From Microcaldota archaeon (GTDB taxonomy: Archaea; Micrarchaeota; Micrarchaeia; Micrarchaeales; Micrarchaeaceae), in contig JAJZYD010000007.1 of NCBI GenBank assembly GCA_021806095.1, positions 1 to 34,872 of the forward strand: a stretch of 34,872 nt of DNA. Direction: 5' to 3'. The position numbers were made by a program, and so were the translations under genes. The notes beneath the pieces were generated by a model. It ran no database searches. It was not told the DNA's origin and worked only from the letters and a program-made list of their open reading frames with translations. This document shows, piece by piece, positions 8,646 through 17,238 of this stretch. Within the stretch, counting starts at the first letter, position 1, and every line of letters starts with the position of its first letter.

Positions 8646-9092
8646 TTAAGATTTTTCTACTTTTGATATAATTTTTGTTGTATTAATTTTTGCTGTTACA
8701 GGTATTGGTACAACAACATCCATAAGTTCAACAGTTATATCATTTTTAGAATCATCCACTTTTAATACCTTTGCTTTATATCCTCTAAAAGGCCCTGATG
8801 TAAATTCTACAATGTCTCCAACACCCACCTCTTGATTATAACTTTTAGATACTATCATTTTACTTAATTCTTCAGTGCTAAGTGGCTTGTTTAATACCCC
8901 TTTAATATTATTTGTTTTTGTTACAAACTGCCTGCATGCTACTTCATCTTCAGCTTCAACAATTATGTAACCTTTTAACCCGTCTACTACTAATATAGAG
9001 TATATTGGTAAATCTGACTTTGCCGCTTTATTCTGGAGTATATTTGAAATTATACTTTCTTGACCAATTGTTACTTTGACTACAAAAAACAC
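8646..9092 (-). CDS. spt5: Transcription elongation factor Spt5 (NusG homologue)
   Basis: Binds the RNA polymerase clamp and supports processive elongation, normally with Spt4. The 148 residues comprise an NGN domain, with SIISNILQNKA and the GYIIVEAEDE strand, and a KOW domain around VGVGDIVEFTSGPFRGYKAKVLKVD. This is the standard two-domain archaeal size. It heads the leftward Spt5-uL11-glycosylase set. The usual upstream partner secE is not found in the next 380 nt. The MFF start is supported by the NGN domain beginning at once with VVKVT. Confidence 0.95.
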   Translation of the reverse strand: MFFVVKVTIGQESIISNILQNKAAKSDLPIYSILVVDGLKGYIIVEAEDEVACRQFVTKTNNIKGVLNKPLSTEELSKMIVSKSYNQEVGVGDIVEFTSGPFRGYKAKVLKVDDSKNDITVELMDVVVPIPVTAKINTTKIISKVEKS

Positions 9093-9471
9093 AAAATCAC
9101 TTAATTTTATTTTAATTTATTTATTAATAATATATTTAATTGTATGCCAGCTCATCAAATACTTTCCAGTTTAAACATTATTAAGATATAATATTATACT
9201 TAAAAGGAGTTTCTATACTTTGTATGAATATTTTCTCTTTTAAATACATATATATTACATACATTAATGTTTTTATAATTTTTGATTTACTTTTTTCTTT
9301 ATCTTTTGTACTTCAATACTTTTAAATCATCTGACTTAATACAATTTAATTACTCTACATTATAAATAGTATCATATATATTTATATAATTTTATATAAT
9401 TTTAAGGTTAAAAAAAATAAACTACTCAAAAAAATATAAAATGTAATAGATTCCAATAACAAAGTGTTAAG
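9093..9471. other. Intergenic region between divergent spt5 and trm5 genes
   Basis: About 380 nt of AT-rich sequence holding the promoters of two divergent genes. I looked on the minus strand for a short secE, the common partner upstream of spt5, and found only frames broken every few codons. TATATTTATATAATT-like stretches near 9375-9400 could serve the rightward trm5 gene. No RNA fold or repeat stands out. Confidence 0.6.
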
Positions 9472-10515
9472 ATGAAATATATTAAAATTAAATCCAAATA
9501 TGCAGAGAGAATAAAGAAAATATTGCTAAAACATAATATATTTAATAAAAATGCAAATGCTTTTCATAAAGAGGAATATGTTTATTTTCCAATTCTAAAT
9601 GTAGATAAGCAGTATATTAAAAAGATTATAAATATACCTTTCAGCACTGTATCTAAACAGAATTCAAACAGTATAATAAAAAAATTAACACTTCGTAATA
9701 TATTTAAAAATGATAAAGATGTAATAAAAAGCTATGATTTGTTGGGTAATATAGCAATAATCAATATAAGAAAAAATATCACAACAAAGATGTATTTGAA
9801 ATCTAAAGCAATACTTGCAGCAAAAGTACTAATGAAAATACATCCAAATATAAAAACAGTTATCTCAAAAGCTGGAGCAATTTCTGGAATTTATAGAATT
9901 AGAAACTTTTATTATGTTGCAGGTAAAAAAAATTATATTGCAGAGTATAGAGAAAATAATTGCATATTCAAATTTGATGTACGCAAGAGTTTTTTTTCAA
10001 GTAGACTTTCATATGAGCGTACAAGACTAATAAAACTTGTTAAAGATAATAGCAATGTTGTTGTGATGTTCGCAGGTGTCGGCCCATTTTCAATAGAAAT
10101 AGCAAAGGCCCACCCATCATCAAAAATTGTAAGCATAGAACTTAATAAAAATGCATATCTGGCAATGTGTGATAATATAAAATTAAATAAAGTAAAAAAT
10201 GTTAAGCCTGTGTTTGGAAATGTTAAAAAAATTGCAAAAAACTGCAAAAATTTTGCGGATTTTATTGTGATGCCATTGCCAAAATCAAGTATGAATTTCC
10301 TTGATGAAGCATATATTGTAGCAAAAAATAAAGCAATTGTAAGTATTTATGTATTTGGTCAGAAAGAACACATTTATAATGATACCATTAAAGAGATACA
10401 AAAACATGCTGAAAAGAACAAATACAAAACAAATATATTATTTAATAGAATTGTTAGGCCATATTCAAAGGATGAAGATGAAATTGTTATAGATTATGAA
10501 ATTATAAAGCAATAA
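9472..10515 (+). CDS. trm5: tRNA (guanine-N1)-methyltransferase, Trm5 family
   Basis: Methylates G37 of tRNAs that read certain codons, to prevent frameshifting. The 347-aa protein has a variable N-terminal half, then the class I SAM fold: the family block FKFDVRKSFFSSRLSYER, motif I VVVMFAGVGPFSIEIAK, the acidic strand IVSIELNKNA, and MPLPKSSMNFLDEA as the substrate-side motif IV in the Trm5b style. A Taw2/TYW2 relative is possible because the two share this fold, but full length and motif IV favour Trm5. It stands alone, convergent with the aminopeptidase gene, 30 nt apart. Confidence 0.88.
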   Translation: MKYIKIKSKYAERIKKILLKHNIFNKNANAFHKEEYVYFPILNVDKQYIKKIINIPFSTVSKQNSNSIIKKLTLRNIFKNDKDVIKSYDLLGNIAIINIRKNITTKMYLKSKAILAAKVLMKIHPNIKTVISKAGAISGIYRIRNFYYVAGKKNYIAEYRENNCIFKFDVRKSFFSSRLSYERTRLIKLVKDNSNVVVMFAGVGPFSIEIAKAHPSSKIVSIELNKNAYLAMCDNIKLNKVKNVKPVFGNVKKIAKNCKNFADFIVMPLPKSSMNFLDEAYIVAKNKAIVSIYVFGQKEHIYNDTIKEIQKHAEKNKYKTNILFNRIVRPYSKDEDEIVIDYEIIKQ

Positions 10516-10545
10516 TATAATAACACTAAAAGTAATGTTTTAGAA

Positions 10546-13110
10546 TTATATTTTATTATTATACTCTAAAAATTTTATATTAGCCCTTATTCTTTCTTTA
10601 ACCTGCAACAAACTTAATTTGATGCCATCCCTCATATTTTCCGGCTTATTGAAAAATTTATCAAATTTATCAAGTGAACTTTTATCGGAATATATTCCTA
10701 ATGATTTAACAATTGATGCAAGCACCATGTCTGTAGGCAAGAACATTTTCAATAATTTTTTCCAATTTTTAAACAACCAATTCATGATAATTGATTTTGC
10801 TGAAGGATTTGAAACAAGTGCAGCAAATAGCACCCTAAAATCTTGAATTCTTATCTTATTAGATATACTAAGATCTAATACTTCATTTATAAGAGAAGTA
10901 TCAGAAAACCAACCTAATGCACTAATAGCATAAGCCTTTTCTTGAGGCATTTCTAAATTATTATACATATTTAATAATATATTAAATATTTTTTTATTAT
11001 TTAATGAACGTGCAACTACAGGATACACCACACCTATAAGATTTTGGTCTATTGTAATATTATTATTTATAAAATCGGCAAATAGTTTCTTTGAAAAATT
11101 AATAATTCTTTGATCATTATTAATACCTAAAATAAACATTGCACTGTTTCTTACTAATTTATTCTCTTCTTTTTCATCTTTCTTTGATTCAAATCCTATT
11201 TTATTAATAATTGAATTACAAAATTCGATATTTAATTTATTAGCGTTTATAGCAAAATCTGTACCTTCAGCCATTTTTTTAATCCAATTAAGATGATATA
11301 TGATTGATATATTTGTAGGATAATCAATATCAAATAAATAACTCTTAATAAAATCAAGATAATTATTTATAGGGTATAATCCAGCATGTACTCTCATAAA
11401 TAGATCATTCTCCAATCCATAAGTATCTAAATCAGAAAAATATTTTGAATTTATATAGTCAGCATTACTTTTAAGTAAATCATCATTATATGACACTTGA
11501 TAAAATCCCGCTTGCCCATAATTTAATTTTATAAAGTTACTTTTTATAGGTAAATTCATTATATTGCTCTTCATCATAATTTTATAATCTGCTTTTCCAT
11601 CAAAATAATGTATAGGAATATACCATTTTTCATTTATTTTGTCATTGAGTAATGTAAACCTTTTTTGTTCTAGCATGAATTTTCTTTTATTTTTTGATAC
11701 ATAAAGCATAGGATAACCAGGTTGATCTATCCAGCTTCTAATAAATTTGATAAATTCTCTTTTTCTTTTCGAATCTTTGCTGTACACTTCACTAAGCGCA
11801 TCCCATAAATCATATCGTGTTGCATTGTCATATTCATGTGCTTTCAAGTAGTTATGCAATCCTTTTCTAAAGGTGGATTCACCCATATAGTCTTCAATCA
11901 TCAATAATATACTACCCCCTTTACTATAACTAATTGAGTCAAATATACTAGCAATCTCACCAACTGTTTTAACATGTACATTTATTGGATGTGTATGTTT
12001 TAATGAATCTTCAGAAAAAGCTTCCATAACTTCATCCAAATAATAATTAATATTCATCTTCATCTCTGGAAATATATTATTTACTATTTTATAGGACATA
12101 AAAGTTGCAAAACTTTCATTAAGCCATAAATCATCCCACCATTTCATTGTAACCAAATTACCAAACCACTGATGAACCATTTCATGACATATAACCTCTG
12201 CAATTCTACACTTTCCTGCTTCACTAATATTCTTACTATCAATGAGCAATGCAGTTTCTCTGAATGTTATTGCTCCCCAATTTTCCATTGCACCCACAGC
12301 AAAATCAGGTATACTTATAAGATCAAGCTTTTGTAATGGAAAATTTATATCAAAATAATTCTCAAGTGCTTTTAAGAATTTACTACCATAATTTAATGCC
12401 AAATCAGCATATTTTATTTGTCCTTTCGGAGTAACCACACTCAATTTAATATTTCCAACCATAGATGATATTCTGTCAAATTTTCCAACACCAAAATAAA
12501 GAAGATAACTTGACATTTTTGGTGTTTGATAAAATATTGTTACTTTTCTTCTTTCTTTTTTGCCATTATAATTAATATTTTCAAACTTAATTTCTTTCAC
12601 AGATGTATTAGATATTGCTTCAAAATTGGGATCTGAAATGATAGCTACATTAAATGTTGCTTTAAATTTAGGCTCATCAAAAGATATAAAAGCCATTCTT
12701 GCTGCGGATGATTCAAATTGAGTACTCAATAAATATTCGATTTTGTTATTATATTTATATTTGCTTCTATAAAATCCATATAAGCTGTCTGTATTTTTTC
12801 CATTAAAATTAACATAAATTTCGGCATTTCCCTTTATTTTATCTATGAGTTTTATTGTAATTATTTCTTTTTTATTATCAATTTTAAAATTAGACTTTAT
12901 TGTATTATAATTCTGCTTTACTTCTAGTTTTTTTATTGATAAATCTTTTGCATTAAGAATAATAGTATCGGTTGGTTCATTAATTTTTATTTTTATTGTT
13001 TCATTACAATTAAAAACGAATGTTTTGAGATTTGTATCAAAAACCATATTATAATTAATAGGAATGACGTTGTAACTAAGTTCGCCAATTTCTTTTTGTT
13101 TTATTTTCAT
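10546..13110 (-). CDS. M1 family aminopeptidase (tricorn-factor F2/F3 or puromycin-sensitive type)
   Basis: A zinc metallopeptidase removing N-terminal residues from peptides, probably downstream of the proteasome. The 854 residues follow the M1 plan: an N-terminal beta domain, the GAMENWG exopeptidase motif near 273-279, the zinc site HEMVH at about 309-313, the third zinc ligand Glu about 332 in LNESFATF, a beta-sandwich, and a long helical C-terminal domain. All catalytic elements are present. No signal peptide is seen, so it acts in the cytoplasm. It is the largest single-domain gene here after alaS and appears monocistronic. Confidence 0.95.
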   Translation of the reverse strand: MKIKQKEIGELSYNVIPINYNMVFDTNLKTFVFNCNETIKIKINEPTDTIILNAKDLSIKKLEVKQNYNTIKSNFKIDNKKEIITIKLIDKIKGNAEIYVNFNGKNTDSLYGFYRSKYKYNNKIEYLLSTQFESSAARMAFISFDEPKFKATFNVAIISDPNFEAISNTSVKEIKFENINYNGKKERRKVTIFYQTPKMSSYLLYFGVGKFDRISSMVGNIKLSVVTPKGQIKYADLALNYGSKFLKALENYFDINFPLQKLDLISIPDFAVGAMENWGAITFRETALLIDSKNISEAGKCRIAEVICHEMVHQWFGNLVTMKWWDDLWLNESFATFMSYKIVNNIFPEMKMNINYYLDEVMEAFSEDSLKHTHPINVHVKTVGEIASIFDSISYSKGGSILLMIEDYMGESTFRKGLHNYLKAHEYDNATRYDLWDALSEVYSKDSKRKREFIKFIRSWIDQPGYPMLYVSKNKRKFMLEQKRFTLLNDKINEKWYIPIHYFDGKADYKIMMKSNIMNLPIKSNFIKLNYGQAGFYQVSYNDDLLKSNADYINSKYFSDLDTYGLENDLFMRVHAGLYPINNYLDFIKSYLFDIDYPTNISIIYHLNWIKKMAEGTDFAINANKLNIEFCNSIINKIGFESKKDEKEENKLVRNSAMFILGINNDQRIINFSKKLFADFINNNITIDQNLIGVVYPVVARSLNNKKIFNILLNMYNNLEMPQEKAYAISALGWFSDTSLINEVLDLSISNKIRIQDFRVLFAALVSNPSAKSIIMNWLFKNWKKLLKMFLPTDMVLASIVKSLGIYSDKSSLDKFDKFFNKPENMRDGIKLSLLQVKERIRANIKFLEYNNKI

Positions 13111-13344
13111 ATTCTCATCTTTAATTATTTTGAAATTTTGAATTTGAATCAGATATCATTAAAATTAAATTTATTACACATATAAAATATAGATAATTAT
13201 TAATAAAAATAAATATAAAGATGTATGATAGTATAATTTATATTATTTATTTGTTGTTTAAATATTATATTATAGTAATTATGTTAAAATAATTATGTTA
13301 TAATAATTATTAATAAACATAAAATTTTATAATAGCGTGAAATA

Positions 13345-14496
13345 ATGACTTTGAGAATAGGCTTTATATCTGATGCGGTTTTCCCTTGGCATGTTGGTGG
13401 CTTAGAAAAAACAGAATCTATTGTAGCAAAAGAATTAGTAAAAAATAAAGATTACAAAGTTGAATTTGTGTGCTGCCAGTGGCCAGGAATGCAGAAAAAA
13501 TTTGGATATAACAATATAATGTATAATACAATAATGAAGATTAATAATAAGCAATTTTATAAAAATCAAAAAAGATCAACATTAAATTCAATTAGATACA
13601 CATTGAATATGTTTAAAATTTTTAAATATAAATATGATGTTATAATAGTTAATTTTTTTCCTATATTACACATACCAATAATTAGACTTTATTCAAAGAT
13701 TACTAAAACAAAAATGATTTTGGATGTTGCAGAAATATGGGATAAAAATTATTGGATTGAATATCTTGGAAAATTTTTTGGGGAGATCTCATATAGATAT
13801 ATGAGAATGTCATTAAAAATGGCAGATGCCTATATTATAAACTCCTCTTTGACTGCACAACGGGCAATTGATGAAGGAGTAGATTTTAAAAAAATAGATA
13901 TATTTTCACCTATAATAGATGCAGAATTAATGAATAATATATTAAAAAGTATAAAGAAAAGGAATAAAAAAATTATATATGCCACCAGATTTATAAAAGA
14001 AAAGAGAGTTGATAAGTTTATATATCTCATCGATGCATTCCATAAAAAATATAAAAAAGAAAAGCTCAATGCATTGTTAATTGGAACTGGGCCTGAAGAA
14101 GATAATATTAATGAATTAATAAGTGAATTAAATCTAATGAAAATAATAAAAGTTAGAAAACCTTATTACGATATAAAAGATGTATATAGAGAAATAGCTT
14201 CTTCATACATAACATATATTCCATCTGAAAGAGAAGGATTAAGCGCATTGGCTATAGAAAGTATTGCATTAAATACACCAGTTTTGCTGCCTCCAGAAAC
14301 GCCAATACCAAAAGAGGTAAAAGATATGTGCATAGTTGAATTTGAAGAAAATATGCCTGAATTACTTAGAAAAATATTGAAAAGCAAAAATCCCTCAATC
14401 TTTATTAAAAACAAAGAAAATCTTAACATGTTTATTATTTCAAGAATCAACAAATTTTATAGCAAATTATTCAAAAGATTGCTAGCAAAAGAGTAA
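13345..14496 (+). CDS. Glycosyltransferase, GT4-type (GT-B fold)
   Basis: A 383-aa cytoplasmic or membrane-associated sugar transferase. The N-terminal domain begins RIGFISDAVFPWHVGGLEK, the typical acceptor-side glycine loop of GT4 enzymes. The C-terminal domain has ATRFIKEKRVDKFI, LIGTGPEE and YIPSEREGLSALAIES, the E-x7-E-like donor-binding motif of the family. No membrane helix is evident. The donor sugar and acceptor are unknown; with the flippase near 1.5-3.1 kb it may serve surface glycans, but the genes are far apart. The ATG at 13345 follows a short AT-rich leader. Confidence 0.88.
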   Translation: MTLRIGFISDAVFPWHVGGLEKTESIVAKELVKNKDYKVEFVCCQWPGMQKKFGYNNIMYNTIMKINNKQFYKNQKRSTLNSIRYTLNMFKIFKYKYDVIIVNFFPILHIPIIRLYSKITKTKMILDVAEIWDKNYWIEYLGKFFGEISYRYMRMSLKMADAYIINSSLTAQRAIDEGVDFKKIDIFSPIIDAELMNNILKSIKKRNKKIIYATRFIKEKRVDKFIYLIDAFHKKYKKEKLNALLIGTGPEEDNINELISELNLMKIIKVRKPYYDIKDVYREIASSYITYIPSEREGLSALAIESIALNTPVLLPPETPIPKEVKDMCIVEFEENMPELLRKILKSKNPSIFIKNKENLNMFIISRINKFYSKLFKRLLAKE

Positions 14497-14581
14497 ATAA
14501 AATATTAAATAAATTAATAAAATAAAAGTAAGGTTAAATCAAAATCAAAAAGCAGTATTGGGATAAACAATTGATGATATA

Positions 14582-15532
14582 ATGATTGCAGAACTTATAT
14601 ATCCTATTTTATTATCATTGATGCTTGGACTTATACATGGTGTAACACCAGATGAACACACTTGGCCAATAACTTTTAGTTATGCAATAGGAGTCGCAAA
14701 TGAAAAAAAAGGCGCAGAAGCAGGTTTACTTTTTTCAATTGGATTTACTTTACAGAGAGCATTGCTTGCAGAACTTGCTTATCTTGCACTTTTACCTTTT
14801 TTGTTAAATATATCAATTAACGCAGCAATTTATATTGTTGTTGGAATAGTGATGAGTATATCTGGATTTTATGTACTAAAAAAACACATTTATTTTCATT
14901 TTCATAGATTATCGCATTGGATCAATAATTCTTTTCATATGTTAATAGGGTATAATAAAGAGGTAGCAGAAAACGAGCATATCGAAGAACATGATATATT
15001 TGAAAAACACCCTGTTTTAGAAACAAGGAAAGTGCCATTAAAACTTACATTATTGCATGGATTTATAGCTGGATTTGGATTTGGGGCTTTTGCATTAATA
15101 TTATATACAACAATAGTACCTCAAATGCCAAACGCATATATTGCATGGCTACCGGGAGCATTATTTGGAATTGGAACAATGATTATGCAGATATTTTTTG
15201 GTTATATAATTAGCAAATGGATGCATATGAGAAAATATACAACAACACAAATTGAATATATAAGCAGCAAAACTGCGGGGAGAATATTAGCATATGCCGG
15301 ACTAGCTTTTATAATATCTGGATTCATTTTATATGCAATTCCAAAAGTTGCCAATTTTGGAATTATAACTCCTATAAATATTCCAAATCTAAATGTACTT
15401 GATATAGGATTCTTTTTAGTAATAATATCAATAGTAATAGTCGCAATTCCTTCTTATTATTTGGCAGTTAAGGAGAGCAAATACATTAATAACAGGATAA
15501 AGATAAAAAAGAAAAAGAAAATTAAATTATAG
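14582..15532 (+). CDS. Multi-pass membrane protein, NicO/UreH-like (possible Ni/Co transport)
   Basis: A 316-aa protein with about seven hydrophobic helices. Its first helix carries GLIHGVTPDEHTWPITF. The H-x4-DEH arrangement in helix 1 resembles the metal-binding HxxxxDH signature of NicO/HoxN and UreH permeases. A His-rich loop (FHFHRLSHW and later HIEEHD) lies between helices 3 and 4, again as in metal transporters. The C-terminus is a lysine tail. The family call is moderate because the signature is not exact. A cobalamin adenosyltransferase lies 200 nt downstream past a tRNA on the other strand, compatible with cobalt handling but not proof. Confidence 0.6.
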   Translation: MIAELIYPILLSLMLGLIHGVTPDEHTWPITFSYAIGVANEKKGAEAGLLFSIGFTLQRALLAELAYLALLPFLLNISINAAIYIVVGIVMSISGFYVLKKHIYFHFHRLSHWINNSFHMLIGYNKEVAENEHIEEHDIFEKHPVLETRKVPLKLTLLHGFIAGFGFGAFALILYTTIVPQMPNAYIAWLPGALFGIGTMIMQIFFGYIISKWMHMRKYTTTQIEYISSKTAGRILAYAGLAFIISGFILYAIPKVANFGIITPINIPNLNVLDIGFFLVIISIVIVAIPSYYLAVKESKYINNRIKIKKKKKIKL

Positions 15533-15556
15533 AAGCTTTTATAAAAGAAATAATAA

Positions 15557-15628
15557 TGGGCTTGCGGAGAATCGAACTCCGGGTCTTCTCTCTGTGAAAG
15601 AGACGTCTTACCATTCGACTACAAGCCC
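15557..15628 (-). tRNA. tRNA-Val (anticodon CAC)
   Basis: The minus strand folds as acceptor GGGCTTG/CAAGCCC, D-arm GTC/GAC, anticodon stem TCTCT/AGAGA with loop TTCACAG, variable AGACC, T-arm CGGAG/CTCCG, and discriminator A. The loop gives anticodon CAC. The TTC at the loop start could tempt a Glu call, but the five stem pairs fix CAC at 34-36. There is no intron. It lies between two rightward genes on the opposite strand. Confidence 0.93.
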
Positions 15629-15740
15629 TCTTTTTCATTCATACAATTCAAATTTTTAATTAAAATTTGGTATTATAATATTATTAAGAAAGATTTTAAG
15701 TTATTATGATTTATATTTATTAATTTAATAGGATGATCTA

Positions 15741-16307
15741 ATGAAATATTATACGAAAGTAGGAGACAATGGCTCTACAATTCTTCCAAACAATAAAAAA
15801 ATTGACAAAGATAGTGAAATATTAAAAATTGTTGGTGGTATTGATGAACTTAATAGTTTATTGGGAATTGTCAAAACAAATGTAGATGATAAATATATTA
15901 ACGATATTATTAGTGGTATACAAGATAGACTTTTTAATATTGGTGCTGAAATAATAATGCAAAATTCACTTGAACAAAAAGATTTCATTGCAAAAAAGAT
16001 TAGTTTTTCAGAGCAAAACTTAAAAGATTTAGAAGATAAAATTGATGACATTAGTAAAAAAATTCCGGAGCTTAGAAAGTTTGTAATACCTGGAGGTTCA
16101 CAGTCTGCCGCATGGTTGCATTATGCAAGAGCAATAGCAAGAAGAATTGAGAGGAATTTTGTAAGCTTTTCAAAAATAAATAATATTAAATTAAATCCAA
16201 TTATATTAAAATATATGAATAGATTATCTTCATTTCTTTTTGTAGCGGCGCGATATATGAATGAAAAAGAGGGTATTGAGGAAACCTCGCCAACTTATCA
16301 ATCTTAA
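15741..16307 (+). CDS. Cob(I)alamin adenosyltransferase, PduO/MMAB type
   Basis: Transfers the 5'-deoxyadenosyl group of ATP to cob(I)alamin, giving coenzyme B12. The 188 residues carry the N-terminal ATP motif YTKVGDNGSTIL, the VGGIDELNSLLG helix, and the C-terminal FVIPGGSQSAAWLHYARAI plus ARRIERN, with the arginines and Glu that hold ATP and cobalamin. This is a complete stand-alone PduO domain with no extra fusion. No B12 biosynthesis genes are nearby, so it would act in salvage or supply of a B12-dependent enzyme elsewhere. It converges on scpB with 30 nt between. Confidence 0.93.
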   Translation: MKYYTKVGDNGSTILPNNKKIDKDSEILKIVGGIDELNSLLGIVKTNVDDKYINDIISGIQDRLFNIGAEIIMQNSLEQKDFIAKKISFSEQNLKDLEDKIDDISKKIPELRKFVIPGGSQSAAWLHYARAIARRIERNFVSFSKINNIKLNPIILKYMNRLSSFLFVAARYMNEKEGIEETSPTYQS

Positions 16308-16337
16308 CTTATAATTTTCTAATTTTGCTTAAAATTA

Positions 16338-16826
16338 TCAAAAATTAAAATATTCAGTAAACTTTTGCGTTGTTTCCAACCTTTTAGTTCTGCCTGCTTT
16401 TGCTGCTTTTATAAAATCCTTATCTAAAAGCTCTTTAATATATTCATATGCAGAAGTACCAAATGATTTTATAATTATATTCTGCATTATTGGTTCATTC
16501 TTGCTTACATATGCCAGGATTCTTAGTGCTCCTTTTGATATATCTGGGCTTCCTGCAATGCTACTTACATATTTTAAATAATTTTCTTTTACTGTCATAA
16601 CATAGTTATTTCCGAGTTTTGAAATTATTAAAGAACTATCATGTTTATTATAATCATCAATAAGCTCATTTATAATCTGTTCTACACTACCAATAGAAGC
16701 AATTCCAACAATATCTGCAATATTATTAAGACTAAGCGCTCTTCCAGATACAAATAGAGCTGCTTCAATAATTTTTTTAATGTCTTTTGTATCTTCAGCA
16801 TCCATTTTATCACGTGTTTTTTCCAT
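16338..16826 (-). CDS. scpB: Segregation and condensation protein B
   Basis: Winged-helix kleisin-associated subunit that works with ScpA and SMC in chromosome organisation. The 162 residues start with a polar leader, then KKIIEAALFVSGRALSLNNIADIVG (first winged helix) and SKGALRILAYVSKNEPI with EYIKELLDKDFIKAAKAGRTKRL (second winged helix), the typical ScpB tandem. scpA lies upstream on the same strand, but about 410 nt of transposon remains separate them. In most genomes the two genes abut, so the operon has been interrupted. A promoter inside or after the relic would be needed if transcription from scpA no longer reaches scpB. Confidence 0.9.
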   Translation of the reverse strand: MEKTRDKMDAEDTKDIKKIIEAALFVSGRALSLNNIADIVGIASIGSVEQIINELIDDYNKHDSSLIISKLGNNYVMTVKENYLKYVSSIAGSPDISKGALRILAYVSKNEPIMQNIIIKSFGTSAYEYIKELLDKDFIKAAKAGRTKRLETTQKFTEYFNF

Positions 16827-16887
16827 ATATTTGGTAACTTATCAATATTTTATAATATGATACTTGCTTTTTATTTTCTAAATTATT

Positions 16888-16926
16888 TGCTGACATCCTC
16901 CCACGAATAAATTCTGTGGGGTTCCT
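16888..16926 (-). ncRNA. Right-end hairpin resembling the 3' end of a TnpB omega RNA scaffold
   Basis: The minus strand reads AACCCCAC, an A/T-rich loop, then GTGGGAGGATGTCA. This stem-loop followed by GGATGTCA is the usual right-end/omega-RNA scaffold end of archaeal tnpB elements. If transcribed, the guide would come from the flank just beyond 16888, towards scpB. With TnpB broken here, any use would need a TnpB from elsewhere. Confidence 0.55.
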
Positions 16927-16945
16927 CACGGTTTCAAGGTTCATT

Positions 16946-17128
16946 TCAGTCATTGGCATCATTGCACCATCTGTACTCGTTCCAACGATATACCGCAGGG
17001 TGTGCTAGGACACCCACTACTCTTCCACTGCCTTGCTGCAATGGAATTTGGAGATACTTTTTCATTATGTTCAACGCACCATTTGCATCTGCGTTGAACT
17101 GTTTATTGTATAGTTTGCGTCTATACAA
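16946..17128 (-). pseudogene. tnpB: C-terminal fragment of TnpB (IS605 OrfB)
   Basis: Sixty residues beginning MYRRKLYNKQFNADANGALN. The NADxNGALNIMKKY stretch is the last RuvC motif of TnpB, with its catalytic Asp, and the tail GVLAHPAVYRWNEYR is typical of archaeal OrfB C-termini. Everything upstream, including the other RuvC motifs and the zinc ribbon, is missing, and the preceding frame contains stops. The Met is an internal residue, not a true start. Composition is less AT-rich than the surroundings, as expected for an incoming element. It sits on the same strand as scpA and scpB. Confidence 0.8.
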
Positions 17129-17238
17129 TCACTGCATTAATTTCATTTATTTCACTGCTATACAACATACTTAGTTACAATTAATAAATCTTTACATTTC
17201 GCATTCATCCAACTCTTGAAAGATGGGCTTTCTGTTAT

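Larger units (their letters stand above)
16888..17128 (-). mobile_element. Remnant of an IS200/IS605-type TnpB element (3' end)
   Basis: The right part of a TnpB-carrying element: a C-terminal tnpB fragment followed by a right-end hairpin and the sequence GGGAGGATGTCAGCA on the minus strand. No TnpA, no N-terminal two thirds of TnpB and no convincing left end are visible. It is a decayed, non-autonomous remnant between scpA and scpB. The left boundary is uncertain and may reach into 17129-17238, where a TTGTATAG...CTATACAA hairpin ends at 17128. Confidence 0.75.

Noticed and set aside
9093-9471. A short secE gene upstream of spt5
   Set aside because: All minus-strand frames are interrupted by stops within a few codons and no single membrane helix of the SecE kind is found.
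15557-15628. tRNA-Glu (TTC)
   Set aside because: TTC occurs at the start of the loop, but the five-pair anticodon stem sets positions 34-36 to CAC, and the overall sequence resembles archaeal tRNA-Val.
16953-17174. 73-aa plus-strand ORF
   Set aside because: It is antisense to the TnpB fragment, which has recognisable RuvC residues; the plus reading has no known pattern.
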